From Ecdyonurus torrentis (lineage: Eukaryota > Arthropoda > Insecta > Ephemeroptera > Heptageniidae), in NCBI GenBank assembly GCA_949318235.1, contig OX439134.1, positions 31,561,749-31,625,748 on the forward strand: a stretch of 64,000 bases of DNA. Direction: 5' to 3'. Below, piece by piece: positions 14,596-26,313 of this stretch (position 1 is the stretch's first letter; each line of letters opens with the position of its first letter). The translations under genes and the position numbers were made by a program. The notes under the pieces were generated by a model that was not told the origin of the DNA, made no database searches, and saw only the letters and a list, made by a program, of their open reading frames with translations.

Positions 14596-15453
14596 GTGCG
14601 CCCAGTTTTTATATCCCATACTTTTTTTTCCCATTCATTTTTCTTTCTCTATTTTTAGTATTTTTATAAAGCACTATATATGGAGAGAGAAGAGAGAGAC
14701 GTGTGGATGAGAGAGAGAGAGAGAGAGAGAGAGATAGACGTGCATACAAAATAAATTGAATTAAAATTTTCTTCACTAATTTTCAGATTTTTGCGTAAAT
14801 ATTTTTGTTTTTGAATTTTTTTTTTGTCTATAAAACTTTAAAAGAAGAAGAAAAAAAAATTATTACCAAACCAATATTAATTTTTATTATCGCTGGAAAT
14901 TTAAGCATGAAGTGGAAAATTTAATCATTAGTTGTATAACAGCTAATTAGCCAGCTAATCGAATATAAATCTTTGTCGGGCAATGTGACCTTTTAAAGAA
15001 AATTTCCAATAATAAAAAAAAAAAAAAAATAATAAATTAATTTGAGTTAGCTTGTACCGAAATGAAATTAATAACCTGCAATTTTAGTGATGCTTTTCAG
15101 TCTATAGTTGTGCAGGTTTTTCATTTCCTTGCGGTACATAAAATAAAAATATGCATGCTGACTTTTTATATAACTATAATATAACTAATATTTTTGAAAT
15201 ATTTTTTAGCTTTTTACTTTTAGTTTTGCCAAATTAACATAATATATTATTTTTTTTATACTATTCTGTACCTCCTACTATACAGGTAACAATTATGTTG
15301 CAATCTCTTTTACGATAGATCAGTATGCTTCAACGGCATAATATATATCTTTCGTATTTTACCCTACAGTAATTTTTCAGTATAATATATTCTTTTTTGT
15401 AATTATATACATAATATATGACGATAATTTTACAAATAAAATCGAGTACTCAC
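14596..15453. other. AT-rich non-coding DNA, intron of the SMB gene
   Basis: Downstream (in minus orientation) of the somatomedin-B exon donor. It holds a short (GA)n tract near 14709-14733 and poly(A). No second exon of that gene was found. Confidence 0.5.
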
Positions 15454-15691
15454 CACCACAAGCGTCTTTGAAGTCGTCACAACAATCTCCAAGTTTAAGA
15501 CAAGCATGGTCACAGTAACATGGTTTATCGCTTAAATCTTCAATTATAGCATTAATCGGAGTTTTCTGCACCACGCACGATGAATCTCTACCGGGACAAC
15601 ATAGACGTGACTCCTGACAGCTACCCTTAGCCTCGATGTTAGTTGCTGATGTGAGAACGATCACCACTATTATCGTCGTAATTCGGTACAT
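15454..15691 (-). CDS. Secreted somatomedin-B domain protein, SBSPON-like, exon 1
   Basis: This exon encodes the first 79 residues plus one base. The chosen ATG (15691) gives a classic signal peptide (MYRITTIIVVIVLTSATN), so the product should enter the secretory pathway. Residues about 24-77 form a somatomedin-B domain: the cysteine pattern includes CCPGRDSSC, CYCDHAC and GDCCDDFKDAC, eight cysteines expected to make a compact knot. The CCPGRD-x-x-C start and the CDxxC...GDCC end resemble the SMB domain of SBSPON (RPE-spondin), which in vertebrates continues into a thrombospondin type-1 domain. The exon ends at a strong donor (GGTG|GTGAGT) in phase 1, as expected if more domains follow. No thrombospondin exon was found in the 15 kb downstream, so the gene either continues beyond the window or has an intron rich in repeats. 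An upstream in-frame ATG (15847) is less likely because it would bury the signal peptide. A TATA-like TTTATAA lies near 15772-15778. Confidence 0.8.
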
Positions 15692-15909
15692 CTTGATCGC
15701 AAGCAGGTGAAGTAAGAACTGCCGACTGACTATCTCAGATGAAACACACCGAGCGACTGACAATGTTCGAGTTATAAATTTTTGTGCTGCATGAAAATCT
15801 TTCCCGCCCTCTACAAATTTATTTCCCCTACATTCTTCTTCCCCCACTTATTTCCCCTAACTTCTTGTTATTTACCGCGATTATTTAAAATATAATTTTG
15901 TTCTGTTCG

Positions 15910-16205
15910 TATAGGGTGTATGTGCATGACATACGGAATGCGCTTTGACGCCATACTGGAGCAATGAATAACATTGCTCAGCATAGGACAAACGTAGTTT
16001 TTAGCTTTTTGCTTTGAAAAATTAGTTAATGTTATTGTTTTTCTCACATTCGCATACTTGAAAACCTAATTCAATCCCCGTTAACAGCACTTATGTTCTA
16101 AAAAAAATATTGCCAAGTATTTTTAAATTGGCAAAATGTGTCATTAGCCCATGTTATTTAGTGCTCACATATGGCGTCAACTTTTATGAGTACCCTAGCA
16201 AAAAC
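15910..16205 (+). repeat. Dispersed ~310-bp repeat, copy 2
   Basis: It begins TATAGGGTGTATGTGCATGA and matches the copies at 1.3-1.6 kb (inverted) and 40.4-40.7 kb along its length. It starts about 220 bp upstream of the SMB-gene ATG. Non-coding. Confidence 0.75.
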
Positions 16206-16716
16206 ATACTTTGAAAAAAAAAAACTTTTTTCAAAGGATTCAATTTGAAGAATTGGTTATCTCTATTTTATTGTTACGATAGAAATGTTTACTGTTAAGT
16301 ATGAAACCCTACTATTTTTTTTCAGTAGAGCTGTAACAAAAATCGAAATTTTATTTAGACTGAGCTGAATTTTTTTAGGTTATAGTTTGACTTGCAACCC
16401 GGGTTGAGCTTGAAATCGAGCTTAAACTCGAAAAACGAGCCAAATCTTGGAAATCTTGATATTTTAGCCAAAATTTGAAAAGAAGCTCACGAGTCCATGA
16501 GGAAAAAATCTCGTTTTTCATAACAAATAATAATAAAATAAAAAAAATATTTCAAAGAAAAAAAAAATAATAATTAAAAAAAGTTTACGTGCTAGAGAAT
16601 TAAAAAAAAACATCATATTAAAACAAAAATTGAAAACCTTTTTTCTTCTTTGCATTCTGCAAATATGTTAAAAAATAAATAAAATGCGTTTATACACAGC
16701 AGCGACAGCTGACTAT
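16206..16716. other. AT-rich non-coding DNA
   Basis: No supported gene. The 16370-16500 stretch carries repeated GAGCTTGAAATCGAGC-like motifs that look like a small diverged repeat. Confidence 0.45.
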
Positions 16717-17165
16717 ACATACATACATACATACATATCATGACGCTATAAATCCCTTTCGGGGTAAGCCAACAACACAGATGTTTTATCCTGACCCAGT
16801 GATAGACCTCCACAACTTCCTATCCTGACATACTTCACTTGCTTCCGCCAGTCTCATACCTTGTTTTATACATTTCCTTTTGCATTTCATACTGCGTACA
16901 TTCTTATTTTTCAAACACCTTCCAACTACCTCAGACCATGATGTTTTAGGCCTGCCTCTATCTCTCCTTCCATCCACTCTACTATGAAATACCTGCTTTG
17001 CTATTCTTTCATCACCCATTCTCTCAACATGACCAAACCACCGTAACACACTGTTCTCATACTTCTCAGTCACAGTTTCTTTTACTCCACATTTCTCCAA
17101 CACCCAAGTATTCCTTACCCTATCTAATCTTGTTTTACCACACATACTTCTGAGAAAACTCATAT
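16717..17165 (-). mobile_element. 5'-truncated non-LTR retrotransposon (LINE) 3' end
   Basis: The minus strand encodes about 125 residues of the C-terminal tail of a non-LTR reverse transcriptase: [18 protein letters not shown], then the widespread RWFGHVERM signature and GRPKTSW, ending at a stop at 16786. The stop is followed by a short 3' UTR and a tetranucleotide tail (ACAT/ATGT)n at about 16717-16737. Some LINE clades, such as RTE-like elements, end in simple repeats rather than poly(A). The catalytic reverse transcriptase and endonuclease are missing, so this is a dead 5'-truncated copy. A second copy at 35.4-36.1 kb is nearly identical. Confidence 0.85.
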
Positions 17166-17231
17166 ACCTGCTGACTATATATTACTATATATTACTATAA
17201 ATTATAAATGTAAATGATGTTGGAGAGGAAG

Positions 17232-17304
17232 GAGCCTCGGTAGCGTAAATGGTAACGCAGAAGTCTGGGGAAACCAAAGATCCGGGTTCGAGTCCCGGTC
17301 AAGC
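17232..17304 (+). repeat. tRNA-like sequence, probable SINE head
   Basis: It has an A-box-like block (GGTAGCGTAAATGGTAACGC) and a near-perfect T-arm with B box (CCGGGTTCGAGTCCCGG), the two parts of an internal RNA polymerase III promoter. The D stem (GCG/CGC) can form, but the acceptor arms do not pair and no proper 7-base anticodon loop can be drawn, so a functional tRNA is unlikely. It is more likely the head of a tRNA-derived SINE or a decayed tRNA. Confidence 0.5.
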
Positions 17305-18091
17305 CGAATTCCTTTTCAATGTCAGTTAACTGCTTATATAGCACGGTGTAACACGAAAGCCAAAACCCTTTCATTAAAGCTCTCCGAGTAAAACAGGCGT
17401 TAAATTACATACTCTCAAAGTTTACTCTTTTCAAAAGCTTTTTTTCTTCTTCTTCTTCCCCCCCCCCCCCCCCCCCCCCAACAAGTCATTCACGGGCCCA
17501 ACTGGAGCTGTCTCACGTGGGATGAACGTTTTCAAAACAAACAGACCCCCAAAAATTTTGACTTGGGCGGGTGCTCAAACCAGTTAAAACGTAAAGCTCA
17601 TCTACTTTTGATTTTCACTAACACATAATAAATAATGACCAACATCTCTCTACACAAACAATAATACCACAATATTATTGATAAATTTATATTTATTTAT
17701 TTGAACAAACTTTTTAACATAAAAAAAATCCATGTTTTTTAATATAATTTCTTACAAAATACTGAAAAAAACATTAGGCCCTAAGTTATTAGTTCATTGC
17801 CTATTTTTTCTGTTTCTTTTTTTTTTCATATCCTACTTTAATACGTTGAAAAATAAAGATAATGATTAAATTTTTTTTTAATCTTACAAAATAATGAGAT
17901 GTATTTATTATTAGAAAATATTAAATTGTGAATTATGATATACGTAATATAGTTTTATGGTATATTGAGGAAAGAAATTGGCATTGCAATGTAGATTTGA
18001 CGTTGATTGAAGATGGATTTCAAAAATTGGAGAATTGAGCCGATAAATGTGTGTTAACCCTTAAAACTGGAAAAGGAAACCATGTAAACTT
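17305..18091. other. Non-coding DNA with poly(C) tract
   Basis: It carries a poly(C) run at about 17459-17479. No supported gene. Confidence 0.5.
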
Positions 18092-18406
18092 AAAGGCGTA
18101 GAACACCTTGAACCAAAAACATGTCTAATATCCTAACATAACTAAATATCGTCTTTAATTTGGCCGGAGTCATTGATTTCTAATTTATTTTCCATTCACA
18201 AAATGTCAGTTGCGGGTTTACTACGTCACAGCTCGCCTGGTCCACGCGCGCGGAAACAGGCAAGCTGTGACGTCATAAACCCGCAACTGTCATTTAGTAA
18301 ATAGAAAATAAATTAGAAATCAATGACTCTGGTCAAATTAACGTTGATATTTAGGTATGTTAGGATTTTAGACATGTTTTTTTGTTCAAGGTGTTCTATG
18401 ACTTTA
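18092..18406. mobile_element. MITE with long inverted repeats (GTAGAACACCTTGAAC family), copy 1
   Basis: The two halves are reverse complements over almost the full length: AGGCGTAGAACACCTTGAAC at the left and GTTCAAGGTGTTCTATG at the right, with conserved blocks CTAACATA.CTAAATATC and GTGACGTCA toward the centre. No coding capacity. Three more copies lie in UBA2 introns (21.88, 23.76 and 35.15 kb). Confidence 0.85.
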
Positions 18407-18979
18407 AAAGTGGCTCAGGCCTAGCTTGCTGCTGGCGCGAAGATTTACCATTACGAATTTCCTTTTCTAGTTTTTAGGGTTAACATAAGCACTCTTTGAT
18501 AGGGATGCAGTATTATTCAAAAGGTGTCCCTACCAGCTCAATTTCCTATTCCCAATTTTTCAATCTATCGTCTTTTATAATATATTTTCATTATTTTAAA
18601 TTCAACCCGAATTTAAGAAAAATAATAAAGTTTAAAAATTGAAGTATGTATTTCGACAGTTATAAAAATCATAAATAACGACAAATAAATAAATAAATGC
18701 ATAGGGTTTTAGGATCCCAGAACAAAAACACCAATTATTATGGTTACATGACAAAATCTGCAAGTTTGAGTTATGAAAAATGTGGTAAAAGTTTAATACA
18801 AGTTTAGCTACACATTTTTTTAGATGGTCAAAAATTTACTTGTACATTTTTTAACCACGGCAAAATACTCCCTACCCACGTACATTAAAAATTAGAAACC
18901 TTTCTTAGATTTACAGATACTTAATGAAATCATACAAGCACTTAATTTTAAGGCTTCAATAAACTTGGTTAAATTGTAT
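18407..18979. other. AT-rich non-coding DNA
   Basis: No supported gene or clear repeat boundary. Confidence 0.4.
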
Positions 18980-19182
18980 GGTAAATGTACTAGGTATCGG
19001 CAGGCCGCAGTTATCGGCAAAAGTAACAAGTTTACGAGATTCTAACTAGAACCAACCATCTTAGAATTTCGTCTACTTGCCATACCACTACTTACAAACT
19101 CTTTTATCACTAAAGGGGGCCGTGATAAATTGCCGATAATAGGGGGGGGGGGGGGTGCTGATAACTGCGGCAGTGTCGGTTT
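18980..19182. mobile_element. Small inverted-repeat element (CCGCAGTTATCGGC)
   Basis: The left half carries GGCAGGCCGCAGTTATCGGCA and the right half GTGCTGATAACTGCGGCAGTG, imperfect complements. A poly(G) run (about 19142-19155) lies near the right arm. A related block, GCTGCCGATAACTAG, sits at about 19232-19246. Non-coding. Confidence 0.6.
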
Positions 19183-19257
19183 GGCTGCTTTTCTCAACAA
19201 TACTATAGGAATTTCAACCTGAAGACCCTTAAGCTGCCGATAACTAGTTCTATTACC

Positions 19258-19543
19258 ATATATTGATGCTGTCTAGGCTAAACCACGCTTCTTCTTTTAG
19301 CGGGATTTCTTACTTTCAAGCATCTACGTTTATCACAATAGCCATAGAAACACACATCTACATCACGACCACAGGTATAAAACACTTGTACACCTGTTTC
19401 CCATGTACAAGTGTTTTTTACCTGATGTCGCTAGAAATGTAGATACGTGTTTCTATGGTTATCGCGATAAACGTAGATGTGTGAAAGTAGGCAAACACGC
19501 TAAAAGTAGAAGTGTGGGTTAGCCATAACACCATCAATATATT
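19258..19543. mobile_element. Palindromic element, ATATTGATG terminus
   Basis: The arms are complementary from ATATATTGATGCTG on the left to CACCATCAATATATT on the right, through CTAAACCACGCTTCTTCTTT, ATCTACGTTTATC and AAACAC, to a central ACACTTGTACAC...GTGTTTT block. It belongs to the group of elements whose only shared feature is an ATATYGATG end. Confidence 0.75.
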
Positions 19544-19544
19544 A

Positions 19545-19915
19545 TCAAAGGACATAATAGCAAGGGCTTTACCATGGGGGAGAGGGTCCAATAGTATGGC
19601 ATAAATCTTGCTAGCACACAGATGAAAAACTAACACACATTGGATAGCTTTTGGCACACTGCAAGAAAAAGTGGAGTATGTGGTGTGAGCCTTATTTAGT
19701 CCTTACAGACTCAGAAATAGTTTCTATCCAAGTCTGTAAGACTACAGAAGGCACACACATGTTTTCTCTTGTAGTTTAGTGCCAATAGCTATCCATTATC
19801 TAGTAGTTTTCTTACATCTATGCTAGCAAGATTTTTGTCACGCTATGGGACTCTCTTCACTATGGTAAGGCCAGCGCTGGTTTCCTCTATCCTTTTCTTT
19901 TATATCATCAAAGTA
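19545..19915. mobile_element. TIR element of the GGATAGAAACCAGCAAGG group
   Basis: The left end (AGCAAGGGCTTTACCATGG) and right end (ATGGTAAGGCCAGCGCTGG...CTATCCTTTTC) are inverted repeats. Internal arms GGATAGCTTTTGGCAC and GTGCCAATAGCTATCC and CTTACAGACT/AGTCTGTAAG extend the palindrome. It directly abuts the previous palindromic element. Non-coding. Confidence 0.7.
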
Positions 19916-20024
19916 AATAATGTGGAAATTACAACAATACTATTGGCTTACTACAATGAAATGCATAGCTAGTTGAAGATAGCAGTGCAATACAGTAACC
20001 AATGTAAATATTTGTTAATAATCA

Positions 20025-20342
20025 AAGAAAAGGATAGGAGAAACCAACAAGCGCCTTACCACAATGAGGTCTGTAAATTGGTGAAAATCTTGATGGCACA
20101 GGTTAAACAAATATTTACAAGTTAACTACTACGTTTCAAGGACAACAGCCTTCTTCTTCAGTTGCTTAGAGTGTACACCCTAAGACTACACTCTAAGCAA
20201 CTGAAGTAGAGGGCTTTTGCCCTGGAAACGTCTTAGTTGACTTGTAAATATTTGTGTAACCTGTGCCATCAAGATTTTCACCAAGCTACAGACCTCATTG
20301 TGGTAAGGCGCTTGTTGGTTTCTCCTATCCTTTTCTTTAATT
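20025..20342. mobile_element. ~318-bp near-perfect palindrome, GGATAG group
   Basis: From AAAGAAAAGGATAGGAGAAA at the left to its complement at the right the sequence folds on itself with few mismatches. The centre is TTGCTTAGAGTGTA...TACACTCTAAGCAA. The outer ~35 bases match the terminus of many other elements in this window. A half-element with the same end lies at about 20405-20480. Confidence 0.85.
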
Positions 20343-20852
20343 ATTAATTCAAATTGAAATGGGTTTAACCTTTCCTAATTAATTACAAAGTAAATATTTA
20401 TCTTAACTGTGCCGCCAAGATCTTCACCTAGCTACAGACTTCATCATGGCTTGTTGGTTTTCCTATTTATTTCCATTGCTATCTTGGTTTTTAATTTGTT
20501 TATTGGTTGAATTATATGTTTATTTTAAACAATTTCAAAACATTTTATACAAAAATTAAGTACTTAACAACATTTTTTTTTTTTGTACGACCTAATGAAA
20601 AGTTGAATGATTACATGAAAAGAGACAAAATGTGTGAGATTTCAACATAGTAAAAAGTACCTCAAAGTTATTTTGTTGTAAATATTTAGCATCTGTGACA
20701 TAGGATACCAAAGAACTTTGTAGCTTCTCACAATTTAAAACTAATTTGTTCATTATTTTTTCTTGAACGTATCATATAAAGAAATCCAATTGGTTGCAAC
20801 TTAAAATTGTAAGAAAAGAAAAAAAAAGTTAAAATATTATTTTAGAGATAGA
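20343..20852. other. AT-rich non-coding DNA with a half-element
   Basis: Apart from the partial GGATAG-group arm at about 20405-20480, nothing supported is visible. Confidence 0.4.
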
Positions 20853-21097
20853 GATATGGATGTTGTGGCGGAGAGTATGTGTATCTTGTCATGCTTGTTT
20901 TTTATTAGATAAAGCAAAATGTGTATCTTGTTTTTTGTCATGGTGTCATAGTACACAAATTGTGTATCTCATTTTTTTGTCAAAGCAAAATGTGCGAGTT
21001 GTGTCCGAGCGTAATGTAGATGGCGCTCGACTTACACATTTTGCTGCACGTAATAAAAAACAAGATACACATTTTTTCCACAGCTACATCAATATGT
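20853..21097. mobile_element. Inverted-repeat element with GCAAAATGTGTATCTC repeats
   Basis: The ends ATATGGATGTTGTGG and CCACAGCTACATCAATATG are complementary. The arms contain direct copies of a motif like GCAAAATGTGTATCTTGTTT followed by TTGTCA, and the opposite arm has them inverted. The motif is shared with elements at 22.5-23.0 and 50.80-51.03 kb. A short (CT)n tract follows (21099-21124). Confidence 0.65.
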
Positions 21098-21100
21098 GTA

Positions 21101-21132
<32 letters not shown>

Positions 21133-21414
21133 TCAGCAAACATTGCTTCTTTTTTTTATATAAGAATAATGATGTTCGTAAACCCAGTTCCCTTGCTCCA
21201 AAAAATGCGCAATTCCATTTAAAAAGCATTAGGTGATTGTCATTTTTTTGTGGTTTGGGGCACGAAAAACAGAACCTCATTAATAACACTGAAAGTTTCA
21301 CACAAGTATTTGAATGTTAGAAGAATACGACCTACATAAAATATATATAATTTTCTTTTACAATTAAAAGTTTGAGCCTTACTTTGAGATACTTGTCACA
21401 CCCAATCTCACTGC

Positions 21415-21420
21415 TTTATT
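21415..21420 (-). terminator. Candidate UBA2 polyadenylation signal AATAAA
   Basis: AATAAA on the minus strand about 20 bases after the UBA2 stop codon. Such hexamers are common by chance in AT-rich DNA, so only its position supports it. Confidence 0.5.
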
Positions 21421-21439
21421 ATTACACAGAGAATCAGTT

Positions 21440-21654
21440 TTACAGAGTAATGACTTCACAGTCATCTTCCACCACTGCGACTTTAGCTTTCTTGGGCGTG
21501 GTGTCGAGGTCTGAGGAGGCTCGTCTCTTCTTGGCGGCAGGTGCGGCCACCGAGGGCTCCTCTTTCTCTTCCTCCTCCTCCTCTACCATGATCACGTCTT
21601 CATCCAAGTCTGTCACCTCTGTCACTTTGTCTGCTGATGTACTCTCAGCGGAAC
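21440..21654 (-). CDS. UBA2: UBA2 exon 13 (residues 560-630), C-terminal tail and stop
   Basis: Low-complexity regulatory tail: [15 protein letters not shown] resembles a SUMO-interacting motif, followed by basic KKRRASS and TPKKAK likely nuclear signals. It ends EDDCEVITL and TAA. Confidence 0.93.
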
Positions 21655-24152
21655 CTACGCATCGCAAGGTTTTAATTAGCCAGGGGAAAAAACACAGTAG
21701 TTTTATGCTGAAAGCCATCTAATATGTGTAATATGTTTTATCTCTGTGCTAGCAAGATTTCTCCTAAACTATCTGTCTCTCTTCACTATGGGAAGGCCTT
21801 TGCTGGTTTTCTCTATCTTATTCTTTAGTATTTATTAAACTATTAATACGTACAATATTTTAAGACAACGTTTTTCTAAGAGGCGTAGAACACGTTGGAA
21901 CAAAAAACATGTCTAATATCCTAACATACCTAAATATCAACGTTGATTTGGCCGGAGTCATTGATTTCTAATTTATTTTCCATTTACAAAATGACAACTG
22001 CGGGTTTGTGACGTCACAGCTCGACTGTTTCCACGCGCATGGACTAGTGAGCTGTGACGTCACAAACCAGCAGCTGTCATTTTGTAAATAGAAAATAAAT
22101 TAGAAATCAATGACTCCGGCCAAATCAACGTTGATATTTAGGTATGTTAGGATAGTAGGAAAGTTTTTTGTTCAAGGTGTTCTATGCCTATAGGTAAAGA
22201 ACAACTGTACAAAAGGCCAGAAGCATGGGCAAAACCTTATTACTAGGCTCTGATAACTTACCATTCTTAGGCTTCTCCTCTTGGTTTTCCTCTCTAGGTT
22301 TGAGCTGATCAGAGTTGGCTACGACCTTGAAGATTGGTTCATCTTTCTTAGCCTCTCTGCAACAAAACAAAACACAAACCACTGCTGTTAGGTATGCTAT
22401 GTTTAAGGTACATTCACATATTGGTTTTGTTGTTGTAACTAAGCAAATTTTAAATTTTCCATTAGAAAAAAAAAAAAAAAAAAAAAAAAAACACGTTGTT
22501 TTGTGCTGCAAGTTTAATATCAATTTTGTATTGAACAAAATGTTTATCTCATATTTTGTCACGACATGCAAAATGTCCATCTCGTTTTTTGTCAGCAGAA
22601 GAAAAATGTCTATCTATCTATCTTTTTTTTTTTTTTTTTTTTTTTGTCATGATAAGCAAAATGTCTATCTCGTTTTTTTGTCACAGGAAGCAAAATCAAG
22701 ATACTACATAGAAGATAGCAACACCAACTGGTTCCATGTTAATTTTAGCACAGTTGTGATTTATCTATTTTGATCACGTGACCTTCAACTAGGGCACTGA
22801 TTGGCTTAGACACTCATTTTGAATTTCGAGGCGGCTCAAATTGGCCGAGCGTGTCCTTATCTTGTATGTAGTAGCTTGGCAAAATGTGTAACTCGAGCAC
22901 CATCTACACAACGTTCGGAAACAAGTTACACATTTTACTTCTCATGACAAAAAATAAGATAGACATGTTGTTCAGAACAACATCGATATGTTCTTTATTA
23001 TCTCTGTGCTAGCAACAATAATCAATAATTTTTATAAAGACAACACTTATACCCACTACCATGGTCCTCTGATAAGTGGGGTGACTTCGGAGATTTTGGT
23101 GAATTTTCCAAAAATTACGTACTATACTCCCTTACTACAGCTTAAAGAAACATGAAACAAAAAGTAAAAGATAGTGAAGTGCAAAAATCAAGCTTTACAT
23201 TAGTTTTTGTTTCCCTTTTCTAAAAGCTTCAGCTAGGGAGGAAATATTTTTGAAAATTTGGCCAACATCACCCCATGTAAAGATAATAATAAGGATATCT
23301 CTTCTTTATGATTTCAGCTAAAATACAACATATCGATGGCTCCGAGGAAAACCAAACTACCTGTAGTCTCCACGCGCCTCAAATTTGGAACATCTGCGCT
23401 CTCCTCCTCTGCTGATATTGAAGTATCTCTTACCAGCGCTCCATTACAGATGCTTGAATTTTGGGAGAGGCGGAAAGCGCAATGTTTCAAATTTGAGCTG
23501 TGCGGAGACTACGGATAGTTTGGTTTTCCGCAAAGCCATCGATATTTGAAGCAGTTTTGAAGCAGTAAATGACATGTATGACTGACCTGTGGAACACATG
23601 AAGTGCAAGCTCGTAGTTCTGGAGGAAGTCATCACATTTGAGAAGTGTGCCATCGACAATGCCAGCATCCTACCAAAAACAAATACACATCAAAGTTAGT
23701 TTACGTATTGAAATATATGAAATAAAGTTACAAAGAATTGTTAACACAAAAATTTAAAGTTGTAGAACTTGTTCAACTTTTCTAGTATCCTAACATACCT
23801 AAATATCAACGTTGATTTGGCCGGAGTCATTGATTTCTAATTTATTTTACATTCACAAAAATGGCAGGTACGGAGAATGACATCACAGCTCGCCTGCTCC
23901 AAGTGTGCATAAAACAAGTGAACTGTGACATCATAGTCCTCATCCACCTTTTTGTAAATGGAAAAAAATTAATGGCTCCGGCCAAATTAACATTGAAATT
24001 TAGGTATGTTAGGGTATTAGACACGTTTTTTTTGTTCAAGGTGTTCTACGTCTTTCAGTTTCCACTTCCACACATAAGAAATGACCACAAAAATAAAAGA
24101 AATTTAATATTAAAATCACGCAATTTATTAATTAATTTCAAGGACCCTAAGG

Positions 24153-24228
<76 letters not shown>

Positions 24229-26281
24229 TCGTGGTTCCGCTATATTGTCCGATGTCCACTTGGTTCAAAGTTTACTAATGTCCGATGTCCATTTTGAACC
24301 AAAAAAAATTTATTGTATTTTTCGATCCAGAATTTTGTTTTACATATATATTTCAAATTTCTCATAGATAGATTACAAATTTGAAATTTTATACGATAAA
24401 AACTAAAAATATATTGCGAGAAAATACGTCAACTAATCCGCGGTACGCCTCTTTTACGAACACGCAGATATCATTTGCTTCTCAAATCTTGTATTTTAAA
24501 GAAAAGATAACGATATTTTTTAAAGAAAATTAGTTTAAAAATTGATTCCTATATTTACCTATAGTTAACTTTCAGTAAAATAATTAAAGAAAGCTTCTGC
24601 AAATAATTTTATAGTAAATTTCTACAATCGATATGTTATATACTTCAACTTAAAATTACGCAGATATAAATTTAGAGTTTTTTTTTTTTATTATTTATAA
24701 TAAACATTAACATTTTTAATTAGCATTTGTTGGTTTAAGAATTGATTACAAAAAATTATTAGATATAAAAAAATAAACTTTTATAAATATAATAAAGAAA
24801 AATTATTGTATCGCAATAGAATTAGATAAGATTTTTGTAGTAGTTTCTATATTAAAAAAAACTCATATTGACTTTTTAAATACAATATATGTATCGGACA
24901 ATATATTCAATTAGTTTACATCGTATTTTCATTATATGTATGTATTATGTATACTATGTTTTGACCTCTTCTTTTTTGTAAAAACATGGAACGCAATAAA
25001 AATTTTAATGCGTTAATTTTATCGCAAACAGTTCGCAAAACAGTATTGTGTTAAACTACCCCTATATAGCTGTTTTTGCACTTATTTTGAAAGTGTTTTA
25101 TTTTCTATGCGCATAGAAAATAAAAATTTCGTATGAAATTCATAATCCCGAAATATAACTTATCAAATAGTTGTGCAACCTGAGTAAATACATGCATACA
25201 TGCAGTGCTTGAATTAAATTTATATTTTTTTTTTGAATTTAAAATTATTTTACGAATTTTGTATAGATTCATTTAAATATACTGAATTGCACCCCTAAAT
25301 TTTCAGTTGCATAACAGATTTTTTTATTTTTTTTAAATTTGCTATTATTATTATTATTATTTTTAGAAAAGTTGCAAGTCAACATAACATTAATAATGAA
25401 TTCTTTGCCTCTAAATTTTATTTTGACATTTTTATTGTCTAAGTTTCTGAATGAACCTATGGTTCAAAAATAGAGCAAAAATTGCTCTTGTTATTATACT
25501 CCATAGTTAAACTACTCCAATATATTTTCTGATGTATTAATTTGTACGACCATTTTTTTAAATTATCACTAGGTACGTGAACTTAAAAAACGATATTAAG
25601 GGAATTTTGAATTTGTAATATTAGATCTTCTATACGGCAATCATCCTTTTTCTTTTTTAATTTACTTAAGTCAACTTTGGAGCAAGTAAAACTAATTTTT
25701 ACGAATATTTTTGGTGAGTTGCGTCATAAATCACGCTGTTGCTAATATACCGTAAAACGAAATACAAAAACTAAAGCATCATATTTATAGACAATATACC
25801 GAAAATTCAGAATATAGTTTTATTTTTTTAATACAACACTTCGTTCATGAGCTATGATTTTTTAAAAGTTTGAGTCTGCGATCTTTTTTACTCAACCGAA
25901 AGGGTACAATTATTCTATTTCTAATAACAATATAACATATTTATAATAAAAAATTTATGCCTTGTTTGGCTATGTTTATGATAGTAATAACTGTTAAATG
26001 CCTCATTAATACTGCAAATATTAAAGGAGATAATTAGTTTTTTGTGTCTCCTGAAAAGTGGTCAAAAGTGGACATCGGACATTAGTAAACTTTGAACCAA
26101 GTGGACATCGGACAATATAGCGGAACCACGACGATATATATATATATATATGTCAGTATTCTCCCCTTACACAGTGAATTGATATGTCAGGAGATGTAAG
26201 ATTCTTACGTTAGTATATTGTGTGTTTCTGGAAGAATTATCATGGAAAAGGTAGGAATGTATCAATAAAAGTGTGGATTTA

Positions 26282-26313
<32 letters not shown>

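Noticed and set aside
17232..17304. Functional tRNA gene
   Set aside because: The acceptor arms do not pair and no 7-base anticodon loop can be formed; retained only as a tRNA-like SINE head.
21372..21722. Plus-strand 116-residue open frame
   Set aside because: It is the antisense shadow of UBA2 exon 13.
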